A stretch of DNA of 64,000 bases from assembly GCF_002724055.1 (NCBI RefSeq), contig NZ_BDQY01000005.1, positions 94,116 through 158,115 of the forward strand. Direction: 5' to 3'. The notes under the pieces are model-generated. The model saw only the letters and a list, made by a program, of their open reading frames with translations, had not been told where the DNA came from and searched no databases. Origin of the DNA: Tepidibacter mesophilus. Lineage in GTDB: Bacteria; Bacillota; Clostridia; Peptostreptococcales; Peptostreptococcaceae. The translations under genes were made by a program, and so were the position numbers. Shown one piece after another: positions 54,587 through 63,999 of the stretch. Position 1 is the first letter of the stretch; the number at the start of each line of letters is the position of its first letter.

Positions 54587-56380
54587 CTATATTTGGGGAA
54601 ATTCTAATTCATCAATAAAGTATTCTTGGAAATTAGGATTTGTAGCTAGTTCTAAAAACTCTATATCCCTAGCTATTTTTAAACTTGTCTTGTATTCATA
54701 CTTATTAAGGGCACAAATCTTAGATCCTTGACCTGCCGCATTCCCTATAGGCTTTATTTTATTTCTTAGACAGGATGGTATTAATCCTATATCACATGCA
54801 CTTTGTGGTGACATATAGTTTCCAAAAGCCCCTGCAATAAATACTTGCTGTATATCACTTAACTCAATCTCTAGCTTCTCTGCCATAAGATTTATTCCAG
54901 CTGATATTGCCCCTTTTGCTAGTTGTACTTCTCTAATATCCTTTTGACTTAAAAATATTTTTTCCCCATTTCCAGACTCGTTTTCAAAGACTATAACAAA
55001 GCATTTCATCCCATCTATTTCTACAATTCGATTACAATTATCTATCTTGCTACTTCCCTCAATCTCTCTTGCTGAGCATAATTTTCCACTATCATCTATA
55101 ATACCAACCTTAAAAAGATTTGCTATAATATCTATAAGCCCGGATCCACAAATACCTATCGGCTTTGCTCCTTTTATTGTGGTGTATTCTAACTTATCTG
55201 CATTAAATCCTACATGATCTATTGCTCCCTCTGCTCCCCTCATTCCACACTGTATTTTAGCACCTTCAAAAGCAGGTCCTGCCGCAGTGGAACAGGTAAT
55301 CATTCTGTCTTTATTTCCCATAACTAATTCTCCATTTGTGCCAATATCAATAACTAGTGTTAAAGCATCTAGCTTATGAAACTCTGTTGCTATTAATACC
55401 CCCACAGTATCTGCTCCTACAAATCCTGCAATATTTGGAAGCATAATAAGTTTTCCATTATTATTTATTGTAATGTCATAATCTCTTGCATTTAATATTA
55501 ATCCTTCACTAAGAGAAGCATTATAAGGAGAATGAACTAAAGATTGTGGTGAAATTCCCAAAAGTAGATGGTGCATACAAGTATTTCCTACAATAGATAT
55601 AAGGTATATTTTACTTTTACTTATTCCTGATTTATTAACTGATTCCTCTATTAAATCATTTAAGGCTTTTCTAATTAAACTGCTTAAATTATGAACACCA
55701 TGTTCTATAGCATAATGTGATCTCATAATTACATCTGCACCAAATTTAGATTGGGGGTTTAGCATACTTACTACACATAATTCTTCGCCTGTTTTCCCAT
55801 CTAGTAAATAGCCCACAATAGTAGTAGTTCCGATGTCAAATGCTACTGTATACCAAGACTCTTCTATTAATCTCAAATCTATTATTTCATTTTCACTCAT
55901 TACTACATTTACTTCATAGTTATTTTTATTTAGGAATTTTGATAAATTTAATACCGTTGAAACATTCACAGGAATTGAACTTTCATCAATATTAGTATTT
56001 ATAGCTACTGCATCTTTTAGTCTTTTCCAATCTGAGCTATTATCTCCTACCTTACACTTTTCAACCTTTACATCAATAGTCTTAATAATAGGGTCTACTT
56101 CAAATTTTCTCTCAATACCTTGAATTAAAATTTTATGATTATTAAATTTAGAAGCTGTATCTATTACCATATCTGCATCTACATAGGTAGCGCACGATTT
56201 TACAGTCTCTCTAGTTTCTCCTTTGATTATTTCAACAAGGCACTTACCACATTTACCCTGTCCACCACAAGGTGCATCTGGTTTAAGACCTGCTTTACTT
56301 TGTGCTTCTAATATGGATATTCCTTGACTTACTTTAATCTCTATATCTTGAGGTTTGAATAATAACCTAAATTCACTCAC
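54587..56380 (-). CDS. Reductive activator of corrinoid protein (RACo-like, ASKHA domain)
   Basis: About 597 aa. N-terminal plant-type 2Fe-2S ferredoxin domain with C38, C44, C47 and C63 (CGGQGKCGKC, then KSC); linker; a C-terminal ASKHA ATPase-like region with VAFDIGTTTIVGYLLDG and VIDIGTNGELV. RACo proteins use ATP to re-reduce cob(II)alamin to cob(I)alamin after accidental oxidation. GTG at 56380, 8 bases after GGGAG, fits better than GTG at 56389. Probably serves the corrinoid protein upstream and perhaps also module A. Confidence 0.92.
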   Translation of the reverse strand: MSEFRLLFKPQDIEIKVSQGISILEAQSKAGLKPDAPCGGQGKCGKCLVEIIKGETRETVKSCATYVDADMVIDTASKFNNHKILIQGIERKFEVDPIIKTIDVKVEKCKVGDNSSDWKRLKDAVAINTNIDESSIPVNVSTVLNLSKFLNKNNYEVNVVMSENEIIDLRLIEESWYTVAFDIGTTTIVGYLLDGKTGEELCVVSMLNPQSKFGADVIMRSHYAIEHGVHNLSSLIRKALNDLIEESVNKSGISKSKIYLISIVGNTCMHHLLLGISPQSLVHSPYNASLSEGLILNARDYDITINNNGKLIMLPNIAGFVGADTVGVLIATEFHKLDALTLVIDIGTNGELVMGNKDRMITCSTAAGPAFEGAKIQCGMRGAEGAIDHVGFNADKLEYTTIKGAKPIGICGSGLIDIIANLFKVGIIDDSGKLCSAREIEGSSKIDNCNRIVEIDGMKCFVIVFENESGNGEKIFLSQKDIREVQLAKGAISAGINLMAEKLEIELSDIQQVFIAGAFGNYMSPQSACDIGLIPSCLRNKIKPIGNAAGQGSKICALNKYEYKTSLKIARDIEFLELATNPNFQEYFIDELEFPQI

Positions 56381-56429
56381 ACTATACACTCCCGATCATT
56401 AATTTATTGCTATTGGCTTTCAAAAACAT

Positions 56430-56482
56430 AATAAGGAGTATCTAGAGATATACAATCATATATAATCCAAATACTCCTTATT
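56430..56482 (-). terminator. Intercistronic hairpin in module B
   Basis: AATAAGGAGTAT and ATACTCCTTATT pair perfectly (12 bp) across a 29-base loop, between the corrinoid protein and RACo genes. The T tract is poor. It may cause partial termination so that little activator is made, which would fit its catalytic role. Confidence 0.5.
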
Positions 56483-56503
56483 ATTTTAATTAATCATAGG
56501 TTC

Positions 56504-57151
56504 TTAAGCTGATGCGAATGTAACAAATGACTTAGCTACTTGAGCCGCAGATGCTGCATCTTCTGTGTATGCATCTGCTCCTATTTCATTTGCAAACTCT
56601 TGGGTTATAGGAGCTCCCCCTACCATAATTTTTATTCTGTCTCTACATTCACATTCTAAAAGTGCTTTAACAGTATCCCTCATGGCAGGCATTGTAGTTG
56701 TCAGCAGTGCAGAAACACCAACTATAACTACATCTGGATTTTCTTTTACAGATGTTACAAACTTTTCAACTGCCACATCTACTCCAAGATCTATTACTTC
56801 AAATCCAGCACTTTCCATCATCATAATAACTAGATTTTTACCTATATCATGTAAATCTCCTGATACAGTCCCCATAACCATTTTACCTACAGATGATGAC
56901 CCATCTCCTGCAAGATGTGGCTTAAGAACCTCTACTCCCTTTTTCATAGCACGGGCTGCAACAAGCATTTCTGGTACAAATATTTCATTTTTCGTAAATT
57001 TTTCTCCAACTATACTCATAGCATCAATCATACCAATATTTAGTATTTCTGATGGATTAACCCCTTGATCTAGTGCTTCTTGAACTAATCCACCAACTAT
57101 TTTAGATTTACCACTTTGAACAGCATTTGATATTTCTTGTATCTTTGACAT
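56504..57151 (-). CDS. Corrinoid methyl-carrier protein (module B)
   Basis: 215 aa, MtvC/MtaC type. Helical cap about 1-85, then the B12 domain with SGDLHDIGKN (D99, H101, G104), VSALLTT and MVGGAPI. It accepts the methyl group from the UroD-type methyltransferase and passes it to the methyl-THF methyltransferase encoded in the same operon. Related to, but clearly different from, the carrier of module A. A strong AAGGGGGG precedes ATG. Confidence 0.93.
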   Translation of the reverse strand: MSKIQEISNAVQSGKSKIVGGLVQEALDQGVNPSEILNIGMIDAMSIVGEKFTKNEIFVPEMLVAARAMKKGVEVLKPHLAGDGSSSVGKMVMGTVSGDLHDIGKNLVIMMMESAGFEVIDLGVDVAVEKFVTSVKENPDVVIVGVSALLTTTMPAMRDTVKALLECECRDRIKIMVGGAPITQEFANEIGADAYTEDAASAAQVAKSFVTFASA

Positions 57152-57207
57152 AATATTAATCCCCCCTTAACATTATTTTGATTAGATTTATTATCCACCC
57201 TATATTT

Positions 57208-58266
57208 CTACTTACTAAACATTTCACGTGATGTTGAATATAGTATTTCATATCCTTTGGCCATACGCTCTAAATTAGGCTCACGGAACCACATAATATA
57301 ACGTCCACTTGCTCCTAAAGTAAGAATTCTTTCTTTTAAAGCTTTTTCAAATTCCTCATCTGATAAAGTTTGCTCTAATGCAAAGGCTCCTATTTGACCG
57401 AGTTTATCTCCATACTTATCCATTATTGCATTTTTATCATTACAAGAATCTTGGCCTTCCCAGAAATCAAACCCAACTTTACAGTAATTCTCAATTTGAT
57501 TCGAAACTGATCCACATGAATGGAAGTTTACATAAAGCCCTATTTCATGAGCTGCATCAACTATTTTCTTATAATGTGGAAGCATTACTTCTTCAAATAT
57601 TGCTGGAGAGAAGAAAGAACTTTTTTGAGTACCCATATCATCATGGAAAGTGATTATATCCGCACCATAAACTTCTTTTGCTATTTTTATTAATTCTATA
57701 TGCCAATCAGCTAACTTAGTATAAAAAGCTTCAAGAGCTTCTGGTTCTTCTAGTAAATAGCAGAAAGCATCTTCAAAACTTGTTAAATCTGCAGTACGCT
57801 CAAACAATCCATTTACAATTATAAATATTGTTGGTCTATTTTTATCTAACACTGACTTGTAGTTTTCTTCATAATCCTTTTTCCAATCTATTTCTTTTAA
57901 ATCAGGAAATACTAACTCATCTTCCCAATTTGTAATATCACTAAGTCTTCTAGTCCCCGGCTTTACCATGGCAGCATTAGTTAATGGCTCATATTCCCAC
58001 TCTATTCCGAACCAGTCAAATCCACCTTCTACTCTTGCTTTTGCGTCTGGCATTACTATAGGTTGGATACAGTTAAAATCAGTTGTCATAGTTGGTAACC
58101 AAACTGGTTTTTCATTATTACATATTCTTAAAAAGTTCTCTCTTGCTGTTATAGGAGTATCAAATTTTCTAGTTGGGTGCGATGGCATACCATAAAATGA
58201 CGGAATTGCAGGTATTGTTCCTATATCTCTTAATTCTTTTTCTTTGTTAAAAGGATATTTTCTCAT
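57208..58266 (-). CDS. UroD-family substrate:corrinoid methyltransferase (module B)
   Basis: 352 aa, uroporphyrinogen decarboxylase fold, MtvB-like. H249-x-C251 (NFHSCGS) of the zinc site is visible, but the third cysteine seen in module A has no counterpart (the region reads LGASGRYIMWF), so metal binding may differ. Acidic active-site residues lie in FHDDMGTQ. Within this operon it should take the methyl group from the growth substrate. Methoxylated compounds are the leading guess from the Moorella MtvB example. Confidence 0.85.
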   Translation of the reverse strand: MRKYPFNKEKELRDIGTIPAIPSFYGMPSHPTRKFDTPITARENFLRICNNEKPVWLPTMTTDFNCIQPIVMPDAKARVEGGFDWFGIEWEYEPLTNAAMVKPGTRRLSDITNWEDELVFPDLKEIDWKKDYEENYKSVLDKNRPTIFIIVNGLFERTADLTSFEDAFCYLLEEPEALEAFYTKLADWHIELIKIAKEVYGADIITFHDDMGTQKSSFFSPAIFEEVMLPHYKKIVDAAHEIGLYVNFHSCGSVSNQIENYCKVGFDFWEGQDSCNDKNAIMDKYGDKLGQIGAFALEQTLSDEEFEKALKERILTLGASGRYIMWFREPNLERMAKGYEILYSTSREMFSK

Positions 58267-58290
58267 TATAAAGCCCCCCCATAAATATAT

Positions 58291-59676
58291 TTATACATTT
58301 ATATTTTTAGCCCTTTGTGCAATCTCTCTTTCCATTATCGCAATATCACTATCTTTGATTTTAAACCAAATTAATGGTATTAAAGATGATGCAAGGAAAG
58401 CTATCGGTACTAAGAAAAATAGTGTTTTTATTCCATTTTGAGTTGATGCTGTAATTGCAAGATCTGGGCTATAATTGATGAATCCTAATACAGATGTTAT
58501 AACAACACCTCTTACTGCAATAGAAATTTTTATAGCCAAAGAGCAAAATGACATTATTACACCTTTTGTATTTTTTCCTGTTTTGTGTTCACTATATGTT
58601 CCACACATAGAATATAAGCTTGTTGTATTTCCATAAGCTATTCCAAAGAATACTTGCCCTAAACCTAATAAAACTAGAAATGTAAATGTACTATTTGGTA
58701 GTATGTAGCATATTCCATGACATACTATAAAACCAATCATCCCAACAAAATTTGTATTCTTACTGCCTAATTTTTTAACTGTTTTTTGTGAAAATAAAGT
58801 ACCTATTAATGTTGCCATATTAAATACTACTAGTATAAATGACATACTATTTGGAGCTCCTAGAACTACTTTTGCGTAATATGCAATAGATGCTACTATG
58901 GTATAGTAGGCTATTAATTTTAGGAAATCATATATTAGAACTAGTATTAATTGTGGATTTGATGCAACACCTCTCAACATATCACCAAAGGAAATCATAT
59001 TTGCACTAGATAAAGCAGTTGATTTTTCTTCTTCAGTCAAAGGCTCATCATAGCCTTTTGTGATTATAAAGTGAATTACATAACATATAGAGAAAGTCAA
59101 TGCTGCAACTAATACGGTCATTGTATACCCAACAACTTCACTATTTGAACTAGAGAAAAGGCCCAGGAAAAATACACTAAGTACTGGAACAAAATATGAT
59201 GCTATAATCTTTCCTGCACTTGAACCTGAAGATAGTCTTGCTGAAAGAAATGCTCTCTCTTCAGCATCATCTGTAAGTGCTCCAACTAAGGCTCTATTTG
59301 CTGTCCAGCATATATTCCATACACCATGACTTATAATATATCCTGATCCACATATTAGAGCAGCGGTCGCATCTCCACCTATTTTTGTAAACATAAGGAT
59401 AAAGAACACAACTACAACTGGAGGACAGTAGATTAGCCATGGACGGTATTTACCACTCTTGAAATTTACTTTATCTATAATGACACCTGCAAGCATTGTT
59501 GTTACTGCATCAGCTATTCCTGAAACTGAAGCAATTGCTGCAGACATTACTAAAGGAAGTTTTGCTACGTCGGTTAAAAAAATCATAAAAAATGCAGTTT
59601 CAACCGTACTCATAAAAGAAAAACCAACTTCACTTATTCCCCAAAACCTTTTTATCTTACTATTAATTTTTTTCAT
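58291..59676 (-). CDS. GPH-family (MFS_2) cation symporter
   Basis: 461 aa, 12 membrane helices. GPH marks are the N-terminal GISEVGFSFMSTVETAFFMIFLTD-like helix (first 40 residues), ASVSGIADAVTTMLAGVIID and KSGKYRPWLIY. Family members move sugars and other carbohydrates with a cation. Located between the two methyltransferase genes, it probably imports the methylated substrate, which could therefore be a methylated sugar or glycoside. Confidence 0.88.
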   Translation of the reverse strand: MKKINSKIKRFWGISEVGFSFMSTVETAFFMIFLTDVAKLPLVMSAAIASVSGIADAVTTMLAGVIIDKVNFKSGKYRPWLIYCPPVVVVFFILMFTKIGGDATAALICGSGYIISHGVWNICWTANRALVGALTDDAEERAFLSARLSSGSSAGKIIASYFVPVLSVFFLGLFSSSNSEVVGYTMTVLVAALTFSICYVIHFIITKGYDEPLTEEEKSTALSSANMISFGDMLRGVASNPQLILVLIYDFLKLIAYYTIVASIAYYAKVVLGAPNSMSFILVVFNMATLIGTLFSQKTVKKLGSKNTNFVGMIGFIVCHGICYILPNSTFTFLVLLGLGQVFFGIAYGNTTSLYSMCGTYSEHKTGKNTKGVIMSFCSLAIKISIAVRGVVITSVLGFINYSPDLAITASTQNGIKTLFFLVPIAFLASSLIPLIWFKIKDSDIAIMEREIAQRAKNINV

Positions 59677-59765
59677 ATATTGGATACCTCTCTTAATTTA
59701 AATTATGATAAAACTTTTATAATTACTTAATAAAAAGCTCGTAATCATTTGATTAATTAAAAGTA

Positions 59766-60584
59766 CTAAGATTGTTTAACTTTAGCAAGAGGCCCTATAA
59801 GTCCTTCTCTATATGCTCCAATATATTCTAAACAAAACTCATCATTTTCTAGTAATGCATCTGTTGCATAAATCATGCCTAACATATCTCTGTTAGTTGG
59901 GTCAACAATAGCACTATCCATACCAGCATTCATAGCTAATACCATAAAAGCTTGATTTATATTTTTTCTAGCAGGCAGACCAAATGAAATGTTACTTAAT
60001 CCACTAGTTATATGTATTGTTGGGTACTGTGCTTTGATTTGTCTGCAGCACTCTACAAATGTTGTTAATGCTTCCCCATCAGTGCCAAGAGTAACTACAA
60101 GTGGGTCTATGTGTATATGAGAAGGATCTATATTATATTCTTTTGCTTTTTTCATAATTCCCTCAAATACTTCCATTCTTCTTTCCACTGAATTAGGAAT
60201 GCCTTTGTCATCACAAAGTAGAGCAATACATTCCCACTTTGAATCTGCAATAGCAGGGAATATTAAATCTATTTTATCTCCTTCTAATGAAACTGAATTT
60301 ATCAGACCTGGCTTTTTACAGAAAGGAATTGCAGCTACACAGGCCTGTGGACTTGGGCTATCTATACAGATTGGTACATCAGTAACTTCTTGAACTAAGT
60401 CTATCAACCATTTTAAAGTTTCTACTTCAATAGTTTCTTCAACAGATGCACATACATCTATATATGTTGAATTTGCTTCTGCCTGTATTCTTACTCTGTT
60501 TCTAATAAAGTCTGCATCTTTTTCTGATATAGCTTTCGCCACCGCTGGAATTGATCCATTAATTTTTTCTCCTATTATAATCAT
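59766..60584 (-). CDS. Methyltetrahydrofolate:corrinoid methyltransferase (MtvA/AcsE-like)
   Basis: 272 aa, pterin-binding TIM barrel. Family motifs are IIGEKINGSIPAVAKAI at the N-terminus, VPICIDSPSPQA, and TSGLSNISFGLPARKNINQAF near residue 205. It moves the methyl group from the corrinoid protein to tetrahydrofolate, feeding the Wood-Ljungdahl methyl branch or reverse. First gene of module B, with AGGGGGG before ATG. Confidence 0.92.
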   Translation of the reverse strand: MIIIGEKINGSIPAVAKAISEKDADFIRNRVRIQAEANSTYIDVCASVEETIEVETLKWLIDLVQEVTDVPICIDSPSPQACVAAIPFCKKPGLINSVSLEGDKIDLIFPAIADSKWECIALLCDDKGIPNSVERRMEVFEGIMKKAKEYNIDPSHIHIDPLVVTLGTDGEALTTFVECCRQIKAQYPTIHITSGLSNISFGLPARKNINQAFMVLAMNAGMDSAIVDPTNRDMLGMIYATDALLENDEFCLEYIGAYREGLIGPLAKVKQS

Positions 60585-60734
60585 TTCTTACCCCCCTAAA
60601 GTTATACAATATTAAATATTTCTTTGTTAATATAATTATAAATGATAGAATATTCTGAAAAAATACTACAATTATATTGATATTTTGGTTATTTTTTCCT
60701 ACAATATGTACTAAGATTACTATGGGGGTGTATT

Positions 60735-62264
60735 ATGAAAATTAGTATAGCAATTTTGATTAGAAAACTGCAGAATTTATATTCCTTTACTTATAAAGGA
60801 TGTTTATCTCACGAATTGTGCCTAGAACGTCCTCTATATTACAACAATGGTGATGATATTCTTAGTAATAAAGTTTATATTTGTCAGAATTCAATATTAG
60901 ACAATATACCTAAATCCACACTTATAATAAGTCTTGGACGTACTTTAAGGGATAGTGAGCTTTCATCTGATAATATATTGGAATTAGGAGAAGATATTTC
61001 TCCATTTGAGATTTTTAACACAGTTCAAAGCATTTTTGATATTTATGATAAATGGAATTCTTCACTTCAGAAGATTCTTAATGAAGATGGAACGCTACAA
61101 TCTATGATAGACTGTAGCTTTGATGTATTTAATAATCCTATTCTCCTACAAACTGCAGATTTTACTATGTTTGCTTATTCTGATATAGTAAATAAACTTC
61201 CTGATGTTGCTCAATTAATAAATTCGGATAGTTTTTTTGAGTATATAAATTTATTTAAATTAGATCCTAAGTATAATGCTGCTAAAGATTTAATTGACCC
61301 TTTTATATTTCCTAGCCATGTGACAGGTAGACGTTCTTTATGTATTAATCTCTTTAACCACGGAAAGTATTCTCATCGCATTATCGTTTCAGAAAGTCTA
61401 TCTAAATTACATGAAGAAGATGCTGCTCTTTTAGAACATTTTTCAAAGTATATTAAATTAGCACTTTCAAGACTTAATCTATTGAAATCTGATAAACTCT
61501 ATAACCTAGATAATATTATTTTAGGAATACTTTCAAAGGAGATATCAGATGTCAGATTTATAGAGCAAAGCTTTTCTGAATTTGATTGGTTGCCTAATCA
61601 TGAATACTTTTGTATAAATATAAAAGTAAGTCCATTCGATGTTAATAACCTAACAATAAATTCTATTTGCAATCGTATTGAATCACTACTTAAAGACTCC
61701 TGTGCTTGCTCATATAATAATGAAATTGTAGTTTTTGTTAATCTTACAAAATTTAATACTACTATTGATGATGTAAGTAATAGATTTATTTATTTTTTAC
61801 GTGATTGTTACCTTAAAGCAGGTATTAGTAATAGCTTTACTGGATTTAGTGAGATTCTTCAATATCATACTCAATCGCATATCGCCCTGAATTTTGGTAT
61901 AAATCACCATCCTTTTAACTGGATTCATCGATTTGACGACATAGCTTATTCTTATTTACTTGAATGCTGTACAAGTCATCTTCCCGCTAATTTAATTTGC
62001 TCAAAGAAAATAATTACTTTGAAAACTTATGATAAAAAAAATAAAACACAGTATTACCACACTCTACGCACCTATTTAGAAAACCATCTTAATGCAGCTA
62101 AATCTGCTAAACTTCTATTCATCCATCGTAGTACCTTCTTATATAGATTGGAGAGAATAAAGGAACTTATAAATATAGATTTTAATAATACAGATATGCT
62201 TCTGTACATTTTAATATCTTTTAGACTACTTGACAAAGAACAACTTATCATATCTATTGAATAA
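60735..62264 (+). CDS. PucR/CdaR-type transcriptional regulator
   Basis: 509 aa. The C-terminal 60 residues form the PucR helix-turn-helix (TLRTYLENHLNAAKSAKLLF, then HRSTFLYRLERIKELI). The N-terminal and central regions have a PucR-like effector layout without a domain I can name. It is divergent from module B, 150 bp away, and is the likely substrate-responsive regulator of that operon. ATG follows GGGGGTG. Confidence 0.87.
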   Translation: MKISIAILIRKLQNLYSFTYKGCLSHELCLERPLYYNNGDDILSNKVYICQNSILDNIPKSTLIISLGRTLRDSELSSDNILELGEDISPFEIFNTVQSIFDIYDKWNSSLQKILNEDGTLQSMIDCSFDVFNNPILLQTADFTMFAYSDIVNKLPDVAQLINSDSFFEYINLFKLDPKYNAAKDLIDPFIFPSHVTGRRSLCINLFNHGKYSHRIIVSESLSKLHEEDAALLEHFSKYIKLALSRLNLLKSDKLYNLDNIILGILSKEISDVRFIEQSFSEFDWLPNHEYFCINIKVSPFDVNNLTINSICNRIESLLKDSCACSYNNEIVVFVNLTKFNTTIDDVSNRFIYFLRDCYLKAGISNSFTGFSEILQYHTQSHIALNFGINHHPFNWIHRFDDIAYSYLLECCTSHLPANLICSKKIITLKTYDKKNKTQYYHTLRTYLENHLNAAKSAKLLFIHRSTFLYRLERIKELINIDFNNTDMLLYILISFRLLDKEQLIISIE

Positions 62265-62600
62265 TAAAAAAACCTTGAGTTAACAAGACTTTGCTTATAA
62301 CAAATTTTTGAATTTTGATATCCATTTATAGTACTTATTAATTTTATTTAGACAAATCTAGTTCTAAATTTTAAAATACATTTTTTACCATTTAAAAAGA
62401 TGTAGAAGAGGCTCTATCTACTTAACCGCAAACTTTATTTTATATTGGTGTATATTTCATGTCACCAATAAATTCTTCTATCTGAATATAAACTTAGTAT
62501 TTCTATCATAATAGTAATTCTTTCTATATTTCAAAAACTTGATAATTTTTATTATTTCATCACTAAAAGTAATTTGATTTTCAAAGAGGGATTATTTTTT
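62265..62600. other. Intergenic gap after the PucR gene
   Basis: No intact gene. A short inverted repeat TATTGGTG / CACCAATA lies near 62444-62470. No clear terminator for the PucR gene. Confidence 0.4.
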
Positions 62601-62799
62601 ATGACACCTAAGAAAATCTGTAAAAATCGAATTTTTAATAGGAACAAGTATGCTAATTGATCGAGAAGGTGTTCTAGTAGAAGTCGGAATAAGTTATGTT
62701 GTTATCAGAGAATCTAGAACAAATGATTTGCTTATGTGTGATATATATTCTATTAAATTTGTAAGAGTTTTTGATGATCCAAGCAACCTTAGATTATAA
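62601..62799 (+). pseudogene. Small gene with a one-base frameshift
   Basis: ATG at 62601, behind GAGGG, opens a frame that stops after 19 codons. A second frame, offset by +1, continues to TAA at 62797 and encodes a compact protein (IEFLIGTSMLIDREG, then VLVEVGISYVVIRE, then LLMCDIYSIKFVRVF). Removing one A from the run of four near 62613-62616 joins both into about 65 residues. The pattern of short strands resembles small spore-coat-associated proteins such as DUF2642, an uncertain match. It is either a recent frameshift, a sequencing error, or a recoding site. A terminator follows. Confidence 0.6.
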
Positions 62800-62802
62800 A
62801 AT

Positions 62803-62835
62803 AAAGGGGTATCTTAAAATAAGATTCCCCTTTTT
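62803..62835 (+). terminator. Terminator after the frameshifted small gene
   Basis: AAAGGGG-t-ATCTTA / TAAGAT-t-CCCCTTTTT stem with a 3-base loop and a T-run. Supports that 62601-62799 is, or was, a gene. Confidence 0.82.
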
Positions 62836-62865
62836 ATGATTTTCCATTATAGAACTAACGTAATA

Positions 62866-63024
62866 TTACTTATACCAATCCGATTGTAGTGCATATTGTT
62901 CTACCATATTTATATTTTTAATAAAATCATTTTTATTAAAAATTTTATTTAAATTTAAAAAATATATACCTATTGCAGTCACTATTATTATCATTAATAT
63001 AATTGTAATAATAGTATTTTTCAT
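62866..63024 (-). CDS. Putative 52-residue single-pass membrane peptide
   Basis: ATG at 63024 behind AAGGATAAGG; stop TAA at 62866. The first 22 residues are a strong hydrophobic helix (TIITIILMIIIVTAIGIYFL); the rest is polar, ending SDWYK. Not recognised. It lies between the frameshifted gene and the manganese catalase gene on the same strand as the latter. Confidence 0.5.
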   Translation of the reverse strand: MKNTIITIILMIIIVTAIGIYFLNLNKIFNKNDFIKNINMVEQYALQSDWYK

Positions 63025-63156
63025 AACCTTATCCTTTACAAAAATTTTGTTACTAGTAAATTAATATTCAAATTTTTTATCCATACTAATATTAAATAAA
63101 AATAAATAATTATATTGTATATTATTATGGATAAACTTATTTTATTTCATTAAATT

Positions 63157-63831
63157 TTAATTTCTTCTAGGATTATCAAAACTTGGTGGAGTAGGGTTAG
63201 GAGGCATAAAATGCGTACCAGGTGTTGATAAATCAAAATAAAGTTTAGAATCTTCTGTAACTCCAAAGTCTTTATTAGATGCAGTATCTTTTACTTTATT
63301 CAACGCTTCTCTGAAAAGTGCATTATGTGCCTCTTCTCTATTTAATAAAAAATCTATCGTTTCCTTTACATACTTATCGTTTATTTGACGATACAAATAT
63401 TCATATACTACTTTGGCTCTTTGTTCAGCAGCTATATTTGATAATAAATCAGCGGCTATATCTCCTGTTACATTTATATAATTTCCTGTAAAGGGTTCTC
63501 CCGATGCATTAGTAAGCATTGGCGCTAATCCTCCTAGTACATGACTTTCAATTGATCCTGATGTTACTTGTTCTACAGCTAAATCATGTCCATTTAATAA
63601 ATTAATAGTTTGTGCAACCATTTCCATATGCCCTAATTCTTCAGCACCTATATCCAAATATAAATCTTTAAGTGTAGGGTCTTTTACTCGAAAACTTTGA
63701 GATAAATATTGAAGTGCTGCTTTTAATTCTCCATTAGGACCCCCTAATTGTTCTTGTAATAATGCTGCATATTGAGGATTTACTTTTTCTACTTTTACTT
63801 CTCTTAATAATTTTTTATCATGTTTAAACAT
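63157..63831 (-). CDS. Manganese catalase family protein (CotJC/CotCB-like)
   Basis: 224 aa, ferritin-like four-helix bundle. Dimanganese ligands are visible in GELKAALQYL (Glu near 35), GAEELGHMEM (Glu-Glu..His), AAEQRAKVVYEYL and REEAHNALF. It disproportionates hydrogen peroxide. Proteins of this size occur in spore coats of Bacillus (CotJC) and Clostridioides (CotCB), so a spore-coat role is likely but not shown. The C-terminus is Pro-rich. AGGAGGG precedes ATG. Confidence 0.92.
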   Translation of the reverse strand: MFKHDKKLLREVKVEKVNPQYAALLQEQLGGPNGELKAALQYLSQSFRVKDPTLKDLYLDIGAEELGHMEMVAQTINLLNGHDLAVEQVTSGSIESHVLGGLAPMLTNASGEPFTGNYINVTGDIAADLLSNIAAEQRAKVVYEYLYRQINDKYVKETIDFLLNREEAHNALFREALNKVKDTASNKDFGVTEDSKLYFDLSTPGTHFMPPNPTPPSFDNPRRN

Positions 63832-63930
63832 ATTTTCCCTCCTAATACTATTTATTTCAATTACTAGTATTACCTATGAAAGTGCAAAAACACTTCAATA
63901 ATTTTCCATTAAAATAAAACAAAAAAACAT

Positions 63931-63999
63931 TTATGCAAAACCTTGTTATAATTAAGTTCCTACACAAAAACATAACAGGTGGTGTTGCATAAATGTTTC
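63931..63999. mobile_element. Possible left end of an insertion sequence
   Basis: AAACATTTATGCAAAACC near 63931 and GGTGTTGCATAAATGTTT near 63981-63998 are inverted repeats with 17 of 18 matches. Between them lie TTGTTATAATTAAG and AACAGGTGG, and an ATG (63993) starts a frame that runs off the window. The arrangement is what one sees at the start of a transposase gene, but no protein can be read. Confidence 0.35.

Noticed and set aside
56565..57068. 167-codon plus-strand frame opposite the module B corrinoid gene
   Set aside because: The minus strand encodes a clear B12-binding protein with all motifs; the opposite frame has no recognisable features.
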